Assembly (NCBI RefSeq): GCF_034702125.1
Contig: NC_085858.1
Span: 57,949,998 to 58,013,997, forward strand
From: Engraulis encrasicolus
Taxonomy: Eukaryota > Chordata > Actinopteri > Clupeiformes > Engraulidae
DNA: 64,000 bases
Direction of reading: 5' to 3'
The notes under the pieces are model-generated. The model was not told the DNA's origin and ran no database searches. It saw nothing but the letters and a program-made list of their open reading frames with translations. The translations under genes were made by a program, and so were the position numbers. This document shows, in pieces, positions 10,245 to 23,391 of the stretch (positions within the stretch are counted from its first letter, which is position 1; every line of letters begins with the position of its first letter).

Positions 10245-12122
10245 CCCCGCCCCGCGCGCCAATTTCAATATGCCTAGTAGGTCTTTCAATAGGCCTTCGT
10301 ATATACCATACTGTATTTGTACAGACACAAATTGCTCTTGCAAGTACATCCATACTGGTTTATATGCATCACAGTATCTTGTATGCATCACAAATAGGCT
10401 ATATGATTGAAAAACCCAAACTCTCTGGAAAGCAATCAGTATCCATGACTAAAATTCTCTGCTGGGCTTGCCTTGCACCAAGTTTTCATTTGGTAAACTC
10501 TCTCTCTCACTTACACTCACACACACTGGAAATTAACTTCAACTCAAGAGCCAAATATCTGCCCCCAAAATCAACCAGCCCCTCAACAAGTCGACTATTT
10601 ATCTGTTTCATCCATTCTAATGCCATAGTGAATTTTGTCATACTGTGTGGCTACAAAGCAGATGTTTAATACTAGGCCTAGTGTGATGGTTGTTGTAAGT
10701 TGTGATATTAAATGTAGGCTATAATACGCACGCAGGCAACACACTTGCAACTTGGCTGAAAAACATAAGCCACCTCAGTGCACCAGTTTGAAAACTATTA
10801 TTGATAAAAGAGCAGATGCACTGCTACAGTAGGCCTATGTATTTTTAATAGGCTTATGGAAATGATACACAGAACACCTGAAAAATGTCTTATCAATGAA
10901 CAAAATTGTAGGCAAAAAAAGATTGCGAGGATACAGCATGACCAGCCCTGGTCAGTTTGCAAGCTCGAGTCTTGCCTGAATAATGTGACGGTATGTGCGG
11001 CGCAGATCAGTGTCACTCCCTTACAACTCTAGAACTAGTCTCATGGCTGGGTAGACCGGCGTGGTGTCTCATCTCCACTGCATGTATCCGAGCTCACATC
11101 GCAAGTAGGTTATTAAGCGCAAACAGACTCTGAGTCCACTGAGCGCAATCCCAAATTCAAACGCGAAAACACATAGCCTACAGATGACATTCCAATATGT
11201 AGCATAGCAGCACATTCCACAGCACAGCTTGCAACAACCAAACTGCGTTGCGTTGCCTCGAACTGGCGTAAACATGACAGAACACAGCAAGAAATTAAAT
11301 GAGCAACAACAAATGAATGAAGGTTGTTTACTTTAAATTTACCACAGTCACAGACAACCTCTTTTCATATTCACCAGAAGTTTACATGAGCTGTAAACTG
11401 GCTCTTGCTTGATGTTCAAAAGTAAAATGTAATGCTCGTAGAAAGCCACAACGGTAAACATAAATGTTACATCAGACGGATAGGCTACCAGCTTCTTGCA
11501 CGGTGCGCGGGCATGATTGAGGAGGGGAAATGATCATTCATAGCTTCTATGCATGCTTTTCTTCCAGATTGGCGTCTCTTTCGGCGAAAATGCAATTTCT
11601 ATTGCATTTTAAAGACATTAAATTAAAGTTAGGTTATGTTCTGCCATCACCAATGTCTTGCATGTTTATTCTGCCGGGAGTTTTGGGGAGCTGTCTTTGC
11701 TACCAGTCGCTTGTGAATGATATCTTGCTGATTAGCAACTTGCAAGCTATGGAATTCTGACCGATTGTATCTTTTTTCCCCTATGCTGCCCTCATGACAG
11801 GCAGTTAACTTTTGCTGATCTAAAACAGTCCGTCATTTAATCCTTTTCAGTGACGCTTCGTTGAGGGCGTCTGCGTGTAGCATAGGCCCACTTCGGTCTG
11901 CAGCATCAATAGCTGTGCCCGCGCGCTCGGTCAGCACCGCCGCCACGCTCTGCAGGCTGCTCAAACAGCTGTGGCCTAATATTGACGCAACTGTTGCGCT
12001 GGAATAGGCTACAGTGAAACAGAGTGATACAACGAAAGCAAAAAATGTCAATGTCCCTACTTTGACAGGCGAACGTGTGATAGGTCTATTTTATTTCAAA
12101 TTGTTATTTATTTTAGTGATGT
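10245..12122. other. hAT interior, no gene recognised
   Basis: Mixed-composition DNA with only short open frames that match nothing I recognise. 10540-11300 contains several AGGCCTA and TAGGC motifs. I see no DDE or BED zinc-finger coding. Confidence 0.5.
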
Positions 12123-13944
12123 TTAGGGACTGTTCGTAATTTACCGGGGGGGGAGGGCTGGTGCGTAGGGGGGGGAGGGCCATGATGAAAAAAAATGAGG
12201 TGGAGGGGAGGGCCATGGCAAAAAAAATCGGAGTTAAGGGGGGTTTAGAGTCGCGCGTTCGCGGGGGTTCTGCACAGAGAATGAGCCACAGCGCCCCCCT
12301 GTGCAGCGACAAAACGACCCCTGGCTGCAGTACACGCATGTTTCTCCCAGGCTGAAATGTCCGTGAGCTGAGCTATGCTTGAAGACGGTAATTGGTCAAT
12401 GCGCTTACGGCAGTCCGGGGGGAACTCAGCCCTGATAGGTCAGTTGTGTTCTATTCTTCTACCCTACCGCGGAGGTTTGAAGGAAAACGAAAAACACGAT
12501 GCAGATGACTTGGCAGGAAATCACTGGAGTTTACTTGACAGGGAGAAGAGAAACTGTTTTTTATTTCAGTAGTACAACTTCCAAAAAATCAATTAGAAAT
12601 ATCCATAAAAGGCCATCATGGAAATGATATGTTTGTAGTGTGGTAGTAGCAAAGAAGCCTCTTTGTTCTTTTGTAGTGTGGCAGCTAGCTCATTAAAAAA
12701 GGGTTCGCTAATGTCCTGTAGAGTTTGAATGGGTTTGGCTGACAGTTGCTAAGCTAGCTGTTAATTAGATAGGCTATCTATTGTATTTAAAAATGGCTTT
12801 TGTTTCATTTAACCACCTCAACTGTAAAACATGAATAAAGAGAGACTCTTGTATGCTATCATCCATGTCTAATTACGCCACAACTTTTTAAATTAATAGC
12901 AAGAAGCCTCTTTGTTGATACAGTATATAGTACAAGTAGTGTGGCTAGCTAGCTTCTAAAACAGGGTTCGCTAATGTCCTGTAGAGTTTGAATGGGTTTG
13001 GCTGACAGTTGCTACCCAGATAGCAGATATTTTGGCTTTGTTTTGGCAGATATCTGCAATTTATGGCTTCCTTTTGGCAAGCCATAAGCTTTTGGCAAAA
13101 TTTTGGCATGGTTATGGTTGACCTGGGCGCCAGTGAATTGGGGCGTTCCTCTGGAAAGCAAAAAAACCAAAGATTTGGCTAAAATATGGGTTGTTTATGG
13201 CTTCCCACAACACATTAAAACGCGCGGACTGTGAATGAATGAGTTATGGCCAGGTTATGGCATGTGTCAGGTTAATCTGAACCTCGGGTGGAGAGCGGGA
13301 CAGCAACGTTCTACATTGGTGCGCTTACGGCAACCCAAAAGACTGCCAAAATCAACTGTCAAGAGAAACTCGTGCTTGCCTCACTTCAGTTTCCCCAGCG
13401 CCAGTGTGTGTCAGACTTCAGTTTATGCAGGTAAGTGCAGTTGACACGTTTTTATATTAAATACAACCGCCGATGACTTAAGAGATGAGGCATTTTGTGT
13501 TATCGGTTTTCATGTTGATTTCATAGGTCTGTGACCGTCGGTTTCCGTGTTATGCGCTGAAACTTAGATACCCTTTTAACAGGAGCTAAAACACAAACGT
13601 CTGTGACACACAACTGTGACATTTAATCTTAGTTGCTACCCTCATACTCAGTAACGGTTGATTAAGTGTTGTTCTGTGGTTGAAATTCACTTTCAGATAT
13701 CAATGCCAAGGGAATTTCAATCAAAGAACAACAACACTAGCAATCCCAGCTAACTGCCCAACGACAGCTAGCAAAAGACCGAGGGCTAGCTAACTCAGGC
13801 ATGGAGCATCTTCTACCTATCGGCACAAAGCAGAGCACTATCTAGCAATATCTGTCTGTCACGGAAAGTGTTGGACTCACTGTAATTCTAGCCTACTACT
13901 GAAGCAATCGAGTGAATCTGCTTTTTTCTACATTGTCTTTTCAG

Positions 13945-15343
13945 ATGTGCTGCTGCTGAAGGCAGTCACCCGGTGGAGGAACTTGTTTTTTGACAGGCAT
14001 ACTACAGGTTGGTTCCACAATTTATTAACCTCTCTCTCTGGTCTAATCTTCGTTCGTTGTGAAAGTCCTTGCTTTTAATGTAACTGATTTTAAGTATACG
14101 TCTGTATTGGGTAATGCAATGGTCGGTTTGTGTTTAAGCGCTGGCTATTTAACATGATCAGTTGTTAAGGCAGTGTGTATTGTTCAGCTATCAACAACAG
14201 GGGGTAAACCGTATACAGAAATGTGGCCCATGTAGGCCTATGTAATCTTGCTCTAACATTTGTAATACCTCAACACAGAGAGTAGCTTACTAGAGGTGTC
14301 AAAGGTAAAAGTAGAAGTGAATTCATGGTGAAATGTAAACAAACGCCTGCCCCCAGACCAGGATCTCTGAAAAGACTGAATAAGGGGGAAAAAACACCTC
14401 AGATATGCCTACTGACAAGTCCAGGGTAGTGGGAGCATTACTAATTGTCAGAAAGCTTTAACAATGGCACATGATATAGGCTAACATAGTGACTAGTCTG
14501 TTTCACCAGTTATTCTACTGTAGGCACACCCAATGAGATAGATAGCCTACTGCTTTGTTGTTATTGAAAAACCTAAAAGCTAGGTTAAAAAAAACCTCCA
14601 ATTTGACCAGTACTCTGATCTTAGAATCAGTGGGCTACTATATACTTAAGTGCAAGTTATGTTTTGGCAGGGTTTTGTTTGATTGAGTATTGTTTTTTTT
14701 TCCTATTCTTTTTCTCCCTTTTACTTTTGACAATTCCGTAGATGGTTGTACAATCTACTGTAGCCTACTACTCATGTCATTTAAAATGTATAAAATATGA
14801 AATAACATCTACATTCTCTTTTCAGATGCTGTGCTGCGAACGGACACTGCAGTCACCTGTGGGAGGGGTCAATCAAATCGGATCTCAAAAACAGGTACCA
14901 AATTTTAATAACACCCCTCCCCCCTCTCCCGTCTATTACTCTATTAATCAAGTGCATTTGTGCCGCCACTTGGCCAGGACACCCTTGTTAAAAGAGATTT
15001 TTAATCTCAACAGGTTTATTTTCCTGGTTAAATAAAGGTTAAATGTTAAAATGTAATGCCACTGTTTTCAAAGTTACTTTTGCATGTAGTAATTCAATTT
15101 GGTTTATCTTTTTATTCTTTCCTAGATGTCGCGAATCTGATCTGATCTACCTACCTCTATGTGGCAATAGAGTACCTGCTTTTACTGGCCAGGGGACCAA
15201 GATGAAAACAAGAGGCCTGTACCCAGACATCCAAGCACCCATCAAGTCACCCAGTCCTCCACCACCTGCCGTGCAGCTATACCCATCCATCAAATCCAGC
15301 CACTTGCCCACCCTAACCAGTCACAGCATTTGGAGGCAATAAA
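13945..15343 (+). ncRNA. Possible spliced non-coding transcript inside the TA element
   Basis: Four acceptors in a row are each followed at once by ATG (13945, 14826, 15126, 15387). The segments at 13945 and 14826 resemble each other (TGCTGCTG..GGCAGTCACC versus GTGCTGCG..TGCAGTCACC), as if one exon had been duplicated. The exon from 15126 ends at AATAAA 15338-15343. No frame of useful length joins them. RNA-seq reads across these junctions would be needed to believe the transcript. Confidence 0.35.
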
Positions 15344-15470
15344 GTATAATGAAATGTATTTAATTGTCTTGGTTTTTTTTTTCTAGATGCATAAATATTC
15401 CAGTTTCATTGTTGAAAATCACGCATTTATTAAATGTGCAATTTTCAACAATAAAACAGGAATATTTAGT

Positions 15471-15617
15471 GATCCCAAATGTAGCCATAATGGGGCCAAA
15501 TGTCACTTATTTGTCTTATAAGTTTCTCTGTATACCGGTACTTACATTTTAAGTATACAGGGAAACTTATAAGACAAATAAGTGACATTTGGCCCCATTA
15601 TGGCTACATTTGGGATC
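15471..15617. repeat. Perfect-type hairpin, stems about 65 bp
   Basis: GATCCCAAATGTAGCCATAA at 15471 is answered by its complement ending at 15617, with near-complete pairing between and a loop around 15535-15552. It lies inside the TA-flanked element and just before its TTATGG-rich right end. Confidence 0.9.
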
Positions 15618-15998
15618 AATTATGGGTACATTATGGCAGTATTTAGGGTCATTTATGGCTGTTCTGGGAGAGTTATGGGTACATTATGGCTGAATTATGG
15701 GTACATTATGGCAGTATTTAGGCTCATTTATGGCAGTTCTGGGACAGTTATGGGTACTTTATGGCTGCATTTTGGCTGAAGGGTGGGGTCTGGAATTCCT
15801 TTTGGGGCCTTTAAGGCTGTACGTGGAAATCCCAAATAGGTTTTGGGTGAACTTTGGTCAATTTATGGCTGGGTTTGGTTGGTTTTGGCATGCCAAATTT
15901 GGGCCACTTTTGGCCCGGGGACTCAAACCGAAGCCAGCCAAAAGGCCAAGACACAATTTGGCCCAAAACTCTGCCAAAAACATTTTGCTATCTGGGTA

Positions 15999-18720
15999 AG
16001 CTAGCTGTTAATATGGCCATTAGATGTATTGTATTTAAAACGGCTTTTGTTTGGCATTTTAACCACCTGAACTGTAAAACATGAATAAAGAGAGAATCTT
16101 GTATGCTATCATTCATGTCTAATTACGCCACAACTTTTTAAATTAATAGCAAGAAGCCTCTTTGTTAGTGGTAGAATTACGTTTCAGGTGGCTAGTCAAC
16201 TAGCTTTGAGTTTGTAATGACTGATTTAGCTGGCTAGCTACTACTAGGCCCCAGGTGTGAATGGCCATTCATGCTGTCTATTGTCTTTTAAAATGGCGTT
16301 TGTCTTGCATTTAATCTCATGTAGTACTTGACCAAAAATAAACTGATGTTGTACCATCTAATTATGCCCCAACTTTTAGAAGTAGGCTACTAGTGGAATA
16401 TTACGTTTTACATAGCCAGCTGATTAGCTTTGTGATTCATTCTAGGGACTGGGCTCAACTGAATGAGTTAGTTCGCCCCCTGTTGTCACGGAGGTGAATT
16501 GACGTCATTAAAATCTCCTCCTCCCTCCCCCCTTGCCCCACTCTTGAATTTTCGGCGGGAAAAAAAACACCACGCCCTTTCGCACGCATTCGCATGTAGG
16601 TCGACTGTGAGGCAATACCCCCCCGCTGACAGTACGTCTATGCTTTACCCCGCAATCGGCACCGCGTGACTATGCATCAGCCTTTAGGGGGAGGGCCATG
16701 GGAAAAAAACGAATTTATTTTATTTTATTTTCATTTATTTTTTTAAATAATAATAAAAAAATGCTCTGAGACACATCGCTTTGCGATGCAAGGTCCCGGG
16801 TGCATACTTTAGCACTGAAGCGTGTATCTGTCAAAAAACTATCAGGTGCAGCTACTGTAGATTGCCCGCGCTGACTCTCTTCCACTGTAGGATTGCTAGT
16901 GCTACGGAGGAACATTGAGCATCATAGAAAATGCCCGTGAGCAAATATCAAACTAGCTGAGGTGAACTATAGGCCTATGGGCTAAACAGTTTGGGAATTT
17001 TTGACAACGAATTGGATGGGCATTTCCAGAGGAATTTTGGAGAGGTGTTGTAGTCAACTGGTGGTCACAGCCTCTGGTAAGTCGTGATTTTATTTATTGG
17101 CACCGCCGTGTGCTTTACATCTGTGTTCAATGGTCGCATAGCACCGCCGAGAGAGACGTTTGTTTTGTTTAGCTTGTGGTGTCAAGGTATTAATAGGCCT
17201 AAAAGTGGTATTAACAGCGATATGTTGGCTTGGGCATGCATCAACATACACGGTCTTAAACCCATTGGAGGAGCTAACTTGTTGTGAAGAGAAGTCTCAT
17301 CACTTTGGTGATCAAAAACGGACCAACTAAGCAAGGAATTGGGTGAATTTAAAGTGCGACGGAAGAAGGGAATGTCACCAAAATTACGTGTCAGGTAAGA
17401 AGTGACTTTTGTTTCTTGCGGTGGAGATTGGATTCGTAGTAGCACATTGGTAGGCTAGGTCTTGTCTATTGCTGGTGAAGTCTATCTTAGCCTCGGAGTT
17501 GGCTATGGGGTGAATATAGCACAGCCGATGGTGTGCGTGGCTTGTCTATCATAACTGTTGCCAAAATTGAATTGTCGCGGTGTGAAATGGCTGTGCTATT
17601 GTTAGATGTTTTGGACTTTTGTAGTGGTGGCGATTTGTTCCTTTTGCCTCTTGCTGCTGATTTGACCACCGTTTAGCGGCACATTTAGTGCGTCTATGGA
17701 TACGTCAAATGCAAACTAAAGGTGGCTTTCACACTCTCCCTGTATCAATAGCCAGCAATGGCACCAGCTGCTTTGGCGCTTAACCCACTTCTCTCGCCGA
17801 TCACAGCACAAACTCTTTGGCCATCAGAGTGTAGCCTAGCCTAATCACATTCGGGAAGCAGTAGGCCTGTCTGTGTGTGCGTGCTTTTGTGCGCGGGCGG
17901 GGAGACAAGGCGTCCTGATCGTATGCATCTTGAGATACACAGTCGCAATTGCAAGAAAATCTAAATTGTTTGAAAGCCCGGTCACCTCTCACAAGTGCAT
18001 CGCATAGCCTAGTCATGCATTTCTACTAATTTCACACATTGTAGACTGCCCATGGAGAAGAGAGAAACTGTCACGGCAGCGCGATTTGCTCTTGAACACT
18101 CCCTCACCTCCACATTAGGTGCGCGTTTCCCTTCCATAAGAAGAACTTAATAATTTTGAAGTGAAATGTTAAACAAAAAAAGGTAAAATCTAGTCATCCT
18201 TGGTTAGGCTACATAAAACATGAAGAAGTTAGTCAGATGGGATTCGCCATTCTTCATCCTAAAATTGATTAGAATGCAGGGAATTGCATCTAAAAAAAAC
18301 ATTTTTTTTTGGGAGAGGACTCCCAGACCCTTTGCTGACTACAGCACCCCTGGTCAAAATGAGTTCCTGCGTCCCTGCAATTTGTCTTGGTGACAGTGGA
18401 GTTAAAAGGCATCCCATGCAGCCGCAGAGGTAGATTCTAGCGGCTTCTCATAGGTATCCACTGATATCGATCGCACATAATAGTGCAGACAACCGCCCTT
18501 GATGTAGGCTACTCTGACTGTTGTCATGATGGTTGTTCATCTACCAATTTTACATATTACATTTTTGTACATGTAGGGGGAGGGCCATGGGAAAACAAAA
18601 TTGAAGTGGGGGGAGGGCCATGGGGAAAAAAATTGAGGTGGAGGGGGGGGCCATGATTTTTTTTTTTGACCGGACTTCCAGCGCACCAGCCCTCCCCCCC
18701 CGGTAAATAACGTACAGTCC
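15999..18720. other. Interior of the TTA-flanked element, right part
   Basis: Contains the remainder of the tandem repeat and, from 18560, G-rich subterminal repeats. I do not recognise any protein. A donor-like GTAAGTCGTGATT at 17077 and similar sites exist but no exon chain is convincing. Confidence 0.5.
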
Positions 18721-18813
18721 CTTAGTGGGCAAAAGTGAGGGTGATGAAATGGCCTTCCAGTGAAAGTGGGGGGGAATGCAACGTACGCATCCCCCCCGTC
18801 GGATACGCCCCTG

Positions 18814-18852
18814 ATTGGTTCCGTATCCCAATGCTGACAACCCATCATCCAC
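18814..18852 (-). pseudogene. adhfe1: ADHFE1-like penultimate exon, 5' part
   Basis: Begins after acceptor CCCGTCTGCAG with VDDGLSALGYGTN and runs into the hAT-like end. This acceptor is a normal one, unlike the TG-repeat acceptors of the other exons. Confidence 0.88.
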
Positions 18853-18889
18853 CTGCAGACGGGAAATAAAGGGTTAAATACACACAAAG

Positions 18890-18894
<5 letters not shown>

Positions 18895-18926
<32 letters not shown>

Positions 18927-18929
18927 ACA

Positions 18930-18964
<35 letters not shown>

Positions 18965-18965
18965 G

Positions 18966-19059
<94 letters not shown>
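18895..19059. repeat. (CA)n microsatellite
   Basis: About 80 CA units with GCAC interruptions near 18961. It sits in the ADHFE1-like intron. Confidence 0.97.
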
Positions 19060-19060
<1 letters not shown>

Positions 19061-19516
19061 CGTATCTCAAGCGTCATACTTGTGCACTTCAGTGCTGAAA
19101 GTTCTGTGCGCTGAAAGTGTCCGGATGCTGCCTTAACAACTGTCGAATGAATGATGGACACTGCACACACTAAACAGCCGCCATTTTGTTTACGTAGCGG
19201 AAGAAATGTGACGTTCAGTTCAGGAGAAGAGCTATGTCAACAGTCTCTTATTTCTATCACTTATGTTGATGAGAAGACCAAGGACCAACCTTTTCATGTC
19301 AAGTGATATAGTTACCATTTGAGGTGAAGGAAATGTAAACGCTGTGCAATGTTAACCGTAGCCAAACGATATTTTGGCGAGCTAATGCTAATGTTATGCT
19401 AGTCCGACGCATCCAATACCGGCACAACGCTACAGTAGTGTTGCAAGCTTTTCCTGTGTGCACTCTGCACTACACACCAATGCACTGACACAAGAGCACC
19501 GCTTCTGAAAGGCACA

Positions 19517-19518
<2 letters not shown>
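19060..19518. other. ADHFE1-like intron, unique part
   Basis: No exon or repeat family recognised. The sequence is mixed and has no useful open frame. Confidence 0.5.
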
Positions 19519-19594
<76 letters not shown>

Positions 19595-19687
19595 GCGGTG
19601 GCACCTGCAGGTCGTAGAGGAAGCTCCTGAGTGTATCAGCCAAGACGAGGCCAGCATCAGCCCTCTTCACATTACTGACATCAGCCC

Positions 19688-19751
<64 letters not shown>

Positions 19752-19758
19752 ACACCAT
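19519..19758. repeat. (CA)n tracts on both sides of an ADHFE1-like exon
   Basis: 19519-19591 and 19690-19758 are CA repeats. They border the exon 19605-19687 within 1 to 14 bp, so the acceptor on the minus strand is (TG)nTAG. Confidence 0.95.
19605..19687 (-). pseudogene. adhfe1: ADHFE1-like exon (ADVSN..LYDLQ)
   Basis: 83 nt: 2 nt completing a Gly codon, then ADVSNVKRADAGLVLADTLR and SFLYDLQ. The donor is GTGCCA. The phase matches both neighbours. The family has the conserved DAGLVLADTLR here. Confidence 0.88.
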
Positions 19759-21256
19759 GTCATAAACAACACCCTGTGTTGTGTAGGTGTGTGTGGGTGT
19801 GTGTTGGTGGGTGGGTGGGTGTGGGTGCGTATCTAGTGTTTGTGTGTGTGCGTGCGTGTGTGTGTGTGTGTGAATGCAGGGTTCTCAAGTCTCACTATTT
19901 GAGAGTGTGACACATGCATCTGAGCAAGTTCACACTCTCACACGCCACATATGGTATCTCACACTCTGAAGTTTTGATAAGTTATCCAAACCGGCGCACA
20001 TTAATTCATCCAACCTATCCACAGCGCTTCTGTGTTCAGACCAGTTACCAAGCTATTCAGACAATCAGAAAATAGATTCGTCGGTTCAGCAGATCAGAGC
20101 AGTGGATCAGAGTTTCATCCAATAGCGCGCGCAGCAGAGTTCAAAGAGAACTGTAAAATTCACGAATCGCAAGTAGGCGAACTGGAGACGCAGGAGCCAG
20201 GACCATCAGGTGATAACTTCATACAGGTGAAAATATGAGTCTTGTATTAGTTAGGCTACTGTTTGTACTCCTTATACCAATATTTCCAGCCCATGTAGCC
20301 TTGACAGGCACGTTAAAAGAGAGCACAATGGTTAACGACGCTAGCTAAGCTATAACCCCAGCTGATTGTTTGATGATCATCCCTCCCAAACATGATTGAA
20401 ACTGCGTGTTTTGCTTATAAAAATCGTTATCCGTAGTGGTGTACAGACAAGCTTCTCAGAATGTGGCATACAGCCTAATAATAGCAGTAATTTCATTTGT
20501 CAATGAGAAACAGTGAAATTATTGACAACTCATAGCAATTAAGATATGGAGAAATGACGTGCCACCAACCAGTCGAGTTGTGCTGAGGACGATCAGAGTT
20601 CGTTCAGTGTAGAGCGTATCCAATGGAAAGGGAATCTAGTTCTAGTCCATTGGAAGCCGTCATGTTATATTTAGGATATGTTTCTCTTATTGCATTTGAT
20701 TTAGAATGTCATGGGAATAAACCGTGGACGTGGAGACAGAGTGGGAGGTGGGTAAATAGTAGACAGACTGGAGAGAATGGAGGAATGCAGAGGTAGTGGT
20801 AGAAGAGAGAGAAAGTAAGCTAAAGAAGTCAGAGGCAACCAATAGTGCTGGAGATATCATGGTACTGAATGAATAAGGGTATTATTTGGGTCTGCGCCTA
20901 AAAAAAATGATTGGACTTTAATTTAATTTCAGCTGCTAATGTCAATGCACAATAAAGAACAAATACAGGTAGCCTATTTTAGGCTATCCCCCCACAATGA
21001 ACATTGTCTAAAATCATCCCCCTCAATGAAAATGGTCAAAAATCACCTCCCTCTAAAACAGGCATCCCTTCTTCACATATTGTGTTAAAATTGCACTTTT
21101 AACAACTACATTTTCAAATGTTACTCGGGGGAGAAACCCCCGAACTACCAATAATTAGAATCAATCTCTGAGTGACCATCCCCCGCTGCTTTTATTTTAC
21201 AACCTCGAGCACTGGCCAGGGCTAGGCATATTGAATAAATCGTGTACTTGGTCTAA

Positions 21257-21258
<2 letters not shown>
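19759..21258. other. ADHFE1-like intron with possible hAT end
   Basis: GT/GGT-rich at 19780-19875. CAGGGTTCTCAAGTCTCAC at 19878 resembles a hAT end, but I find no matching right end. The rest has no recognised gene. Confidence 0.45.
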
Positions 21259-21348
<90 letters not shown>

Positions 21349-21366
21349 CGTGTGTGCCTGTGTGTA
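21259..21366. repeat. (GT)n microsatellite
   Basis: About 45 pure GT units, then impure repeat, ending 14 bp before the donor of the next ADHFE1-like exon. A short (CA)n with GCAC units (21480-21523) lies on the exon's other side. Confidence 0.95.
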
Positions 21367-21379
21367 TGTGTGTTCTTAC

Positions 21380-21476
21380 CCAGTATTTCAGCTGCCTCTA
21401 GGTGGCGCTCTGGACACATGCTGGCGGTGAAGGAGAACACAGCTGGAGACGTCACCACCACCGACAGACCATGAGG
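21380..21476 (-). pseudogene. adhfe1: ADHFE1-like exon (PHGLSVVV)
   Basis: 97 nt reading [20 protein letters not shown] then [13 protein letters not shown], donor GTAAGA, acceptor (TG)nTAG. The PHGL segment contains a histidine of the metal-binding region conserved in iron-type alcohol dehydrogenases. Assigning it as a ligand here is from family knowledge. Confidence 0.9.
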
Positions 21477-21523
21477 CTACACACACACACACGCACGCAC
21501 GCACGCACACACACACACACACA

Positions 21524-22670
<1,147 letters not shown>

Positions 22671-22989
22671 TACACAAACACAGGGAGAGTGATAGAGAGA
22701 GAGAGACAGATATACGTTAACACACACAAAAACACAAACCAGTGTTCATATACAGGTATATAATCACTATTAGACTACATACTATGTATGAATATCTGAA
22801 CACATCTGATCATGTGAATATCTGAAATTCATCATAGCTTTCATAATACATTTGTTGTGCAATAGTCTTGTGATGTGATGTTATGTGTATGTCTTGTCTT
22901 AAGCGAGTGTTGCTCAGGGACACAAAAAGAATTTCGGTGAAAACTGACAACAAAGTATATATCGTAAGTATAAGTATCGTATCGTATCG

Positions 22990-23180
22990 TATATGATCAA
23001 AACTGCAAGTGCATGTACTGTACATATGGTCAAAACTGCAAGTGCATGTAGTGTACATATGGTCAAAACTGCAAGTGCATGTAGTGTACATGTGGTCAAA
23101 ACTGCAAGTGCATGTACTGTACATATGGTCAAAACTGCAAGCCAATATACTCTACTAATATGGTCAAAACTGCAAGTGCT
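22990..23180. repeat. 33-bp minisatellite
   Basis: About six units of type CATATGGTCAAAACTGCAAG plus TGCATGTACTGTA. 33 is divisible by three, so both strands show repetitive open frames (such as HMVKTASACTV) that should not be taken for a gene. Confidence 0.93.
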
Positions 23181-23301
23181 GTTGCTGGTAAAGGCCAACA
23201 GATGGAGATGGACATATTGCCGGCAAGCAAAACTTTCGATTTCCAAGCAATGTCATGACTATGAAAAAAAAAACAGGTTTTTGTGTTCACAACACAACGA
23301 C

Positions 23302-23303
<2 letters not shown>

Positions 23304-23384
<81 letters not shown>
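23304..23384. repeat. (GT)n microsatellite
   Basis: About 40 GT units ending 7 bp before the donor side of the next ADHFE1-like exon. Confidence 0.97.
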
Positions 23385-23385
<1 letters not shown>

Positions 23386-23391
23386 TCTCAC

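Larger units (their letters stand above)
13015..15996 (+). mobile_element. TA-flanked 3-kb element with exon-like interior
   Basis: Inverted ends CCCAGATAGCAGA / TGCTATCTGGG are flanked by TA (13013-13014 and 15997-15998). Both ends carry clustered short motifs (TTTTGGC on the left, TTATGG and TTTTGGC on the right). The centre has a series of good splice signals and a poly(A) signal: donor GTAAGTGCAG after 13432; segments 13945-14007, 14826-14894 and from 15126; AATAAA at 15338. There is no long open frame or transposase. Exon calls are from splice motifs only. Confidence 0.75.
12640..16400. repeat. Diverged tandem repeat of about 260-300 bp, interrupted
   Basis: Units begin near 12640, 12898 and 16150, with a more diverged one near 16230. 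They share AGCAAGAAGCCTCTTTGTT, GGGTTCGCTAATGTCCTGTA and TGAATAAAGAGAGA. The second unit is cut by the element at 13015-15996. Rejoining its halves restores GTTGCTAAGCTAGCTGTTAA as in the first unit. Confidence 0.8.
12126..18721. mobile_element. TTA-flanked element, 6.6 kb, nested in the hAT-like element
   Basis: Inverted ends GGGACTGTTCGTAATTTACC and the near-complement at 18702-18721 continue into G-rich subterminal blocks containing GGAGGGCCATG several times on each side. TTA is duplicated (12123-12125 and 18722-18724). A 3-bp TTA duplication with GGG ends resembles PIF/Harbinger, but I see no transposase, so the class is open. It contains a further 3-kb element (13015-15996). Confidence 0.78.
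10182..18813. mobile_element. hAT-like element (8.6 kb including nested insertions) inside an ADHFE1-like exon
   Basis: The ends are CAGGGGTGTATCC at 10182 and GGATACGCCCCTG ending at 18813. The octamers outside are GTTGGTTC (10174-10181) and ATTGGTTC (18814-18821), matching at 7 of 8. Inverted CAGGGG-type ends plus an 8-bp duplication are the hAT signature. About 6.6 kb of the length is a nested element (12126-18721), leaving about 2 kb of hAT sequence in which I cannot read a transposase. It is probably non-autonomous. Confidence 0.85.

Noticed and set aside
9728..10669. 313-codon frame rich in Cys-Val and Thr-His
   Set aside because: It is a translation of (GT)n and (CA)n repeats. All similar Cys-Val and Thr-His frames in the window were dropped for the same reason.
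15582..15999. Gly/Tyr/Met-rich frames near the right end of the TA element
   Set aside because: They arise from the repeated TTATGG motif in the element's subterminal region.
19878..21220. Complete hAT element starting CAGGGTTCTCAAG
   Set aside because: Only the left end is seen; no matching right end or duplication.
22993..23385. Frame with repeated MVKTASACTVH
   Set aside because: 33-bp minisatellite read in frame, plus (GT)n.
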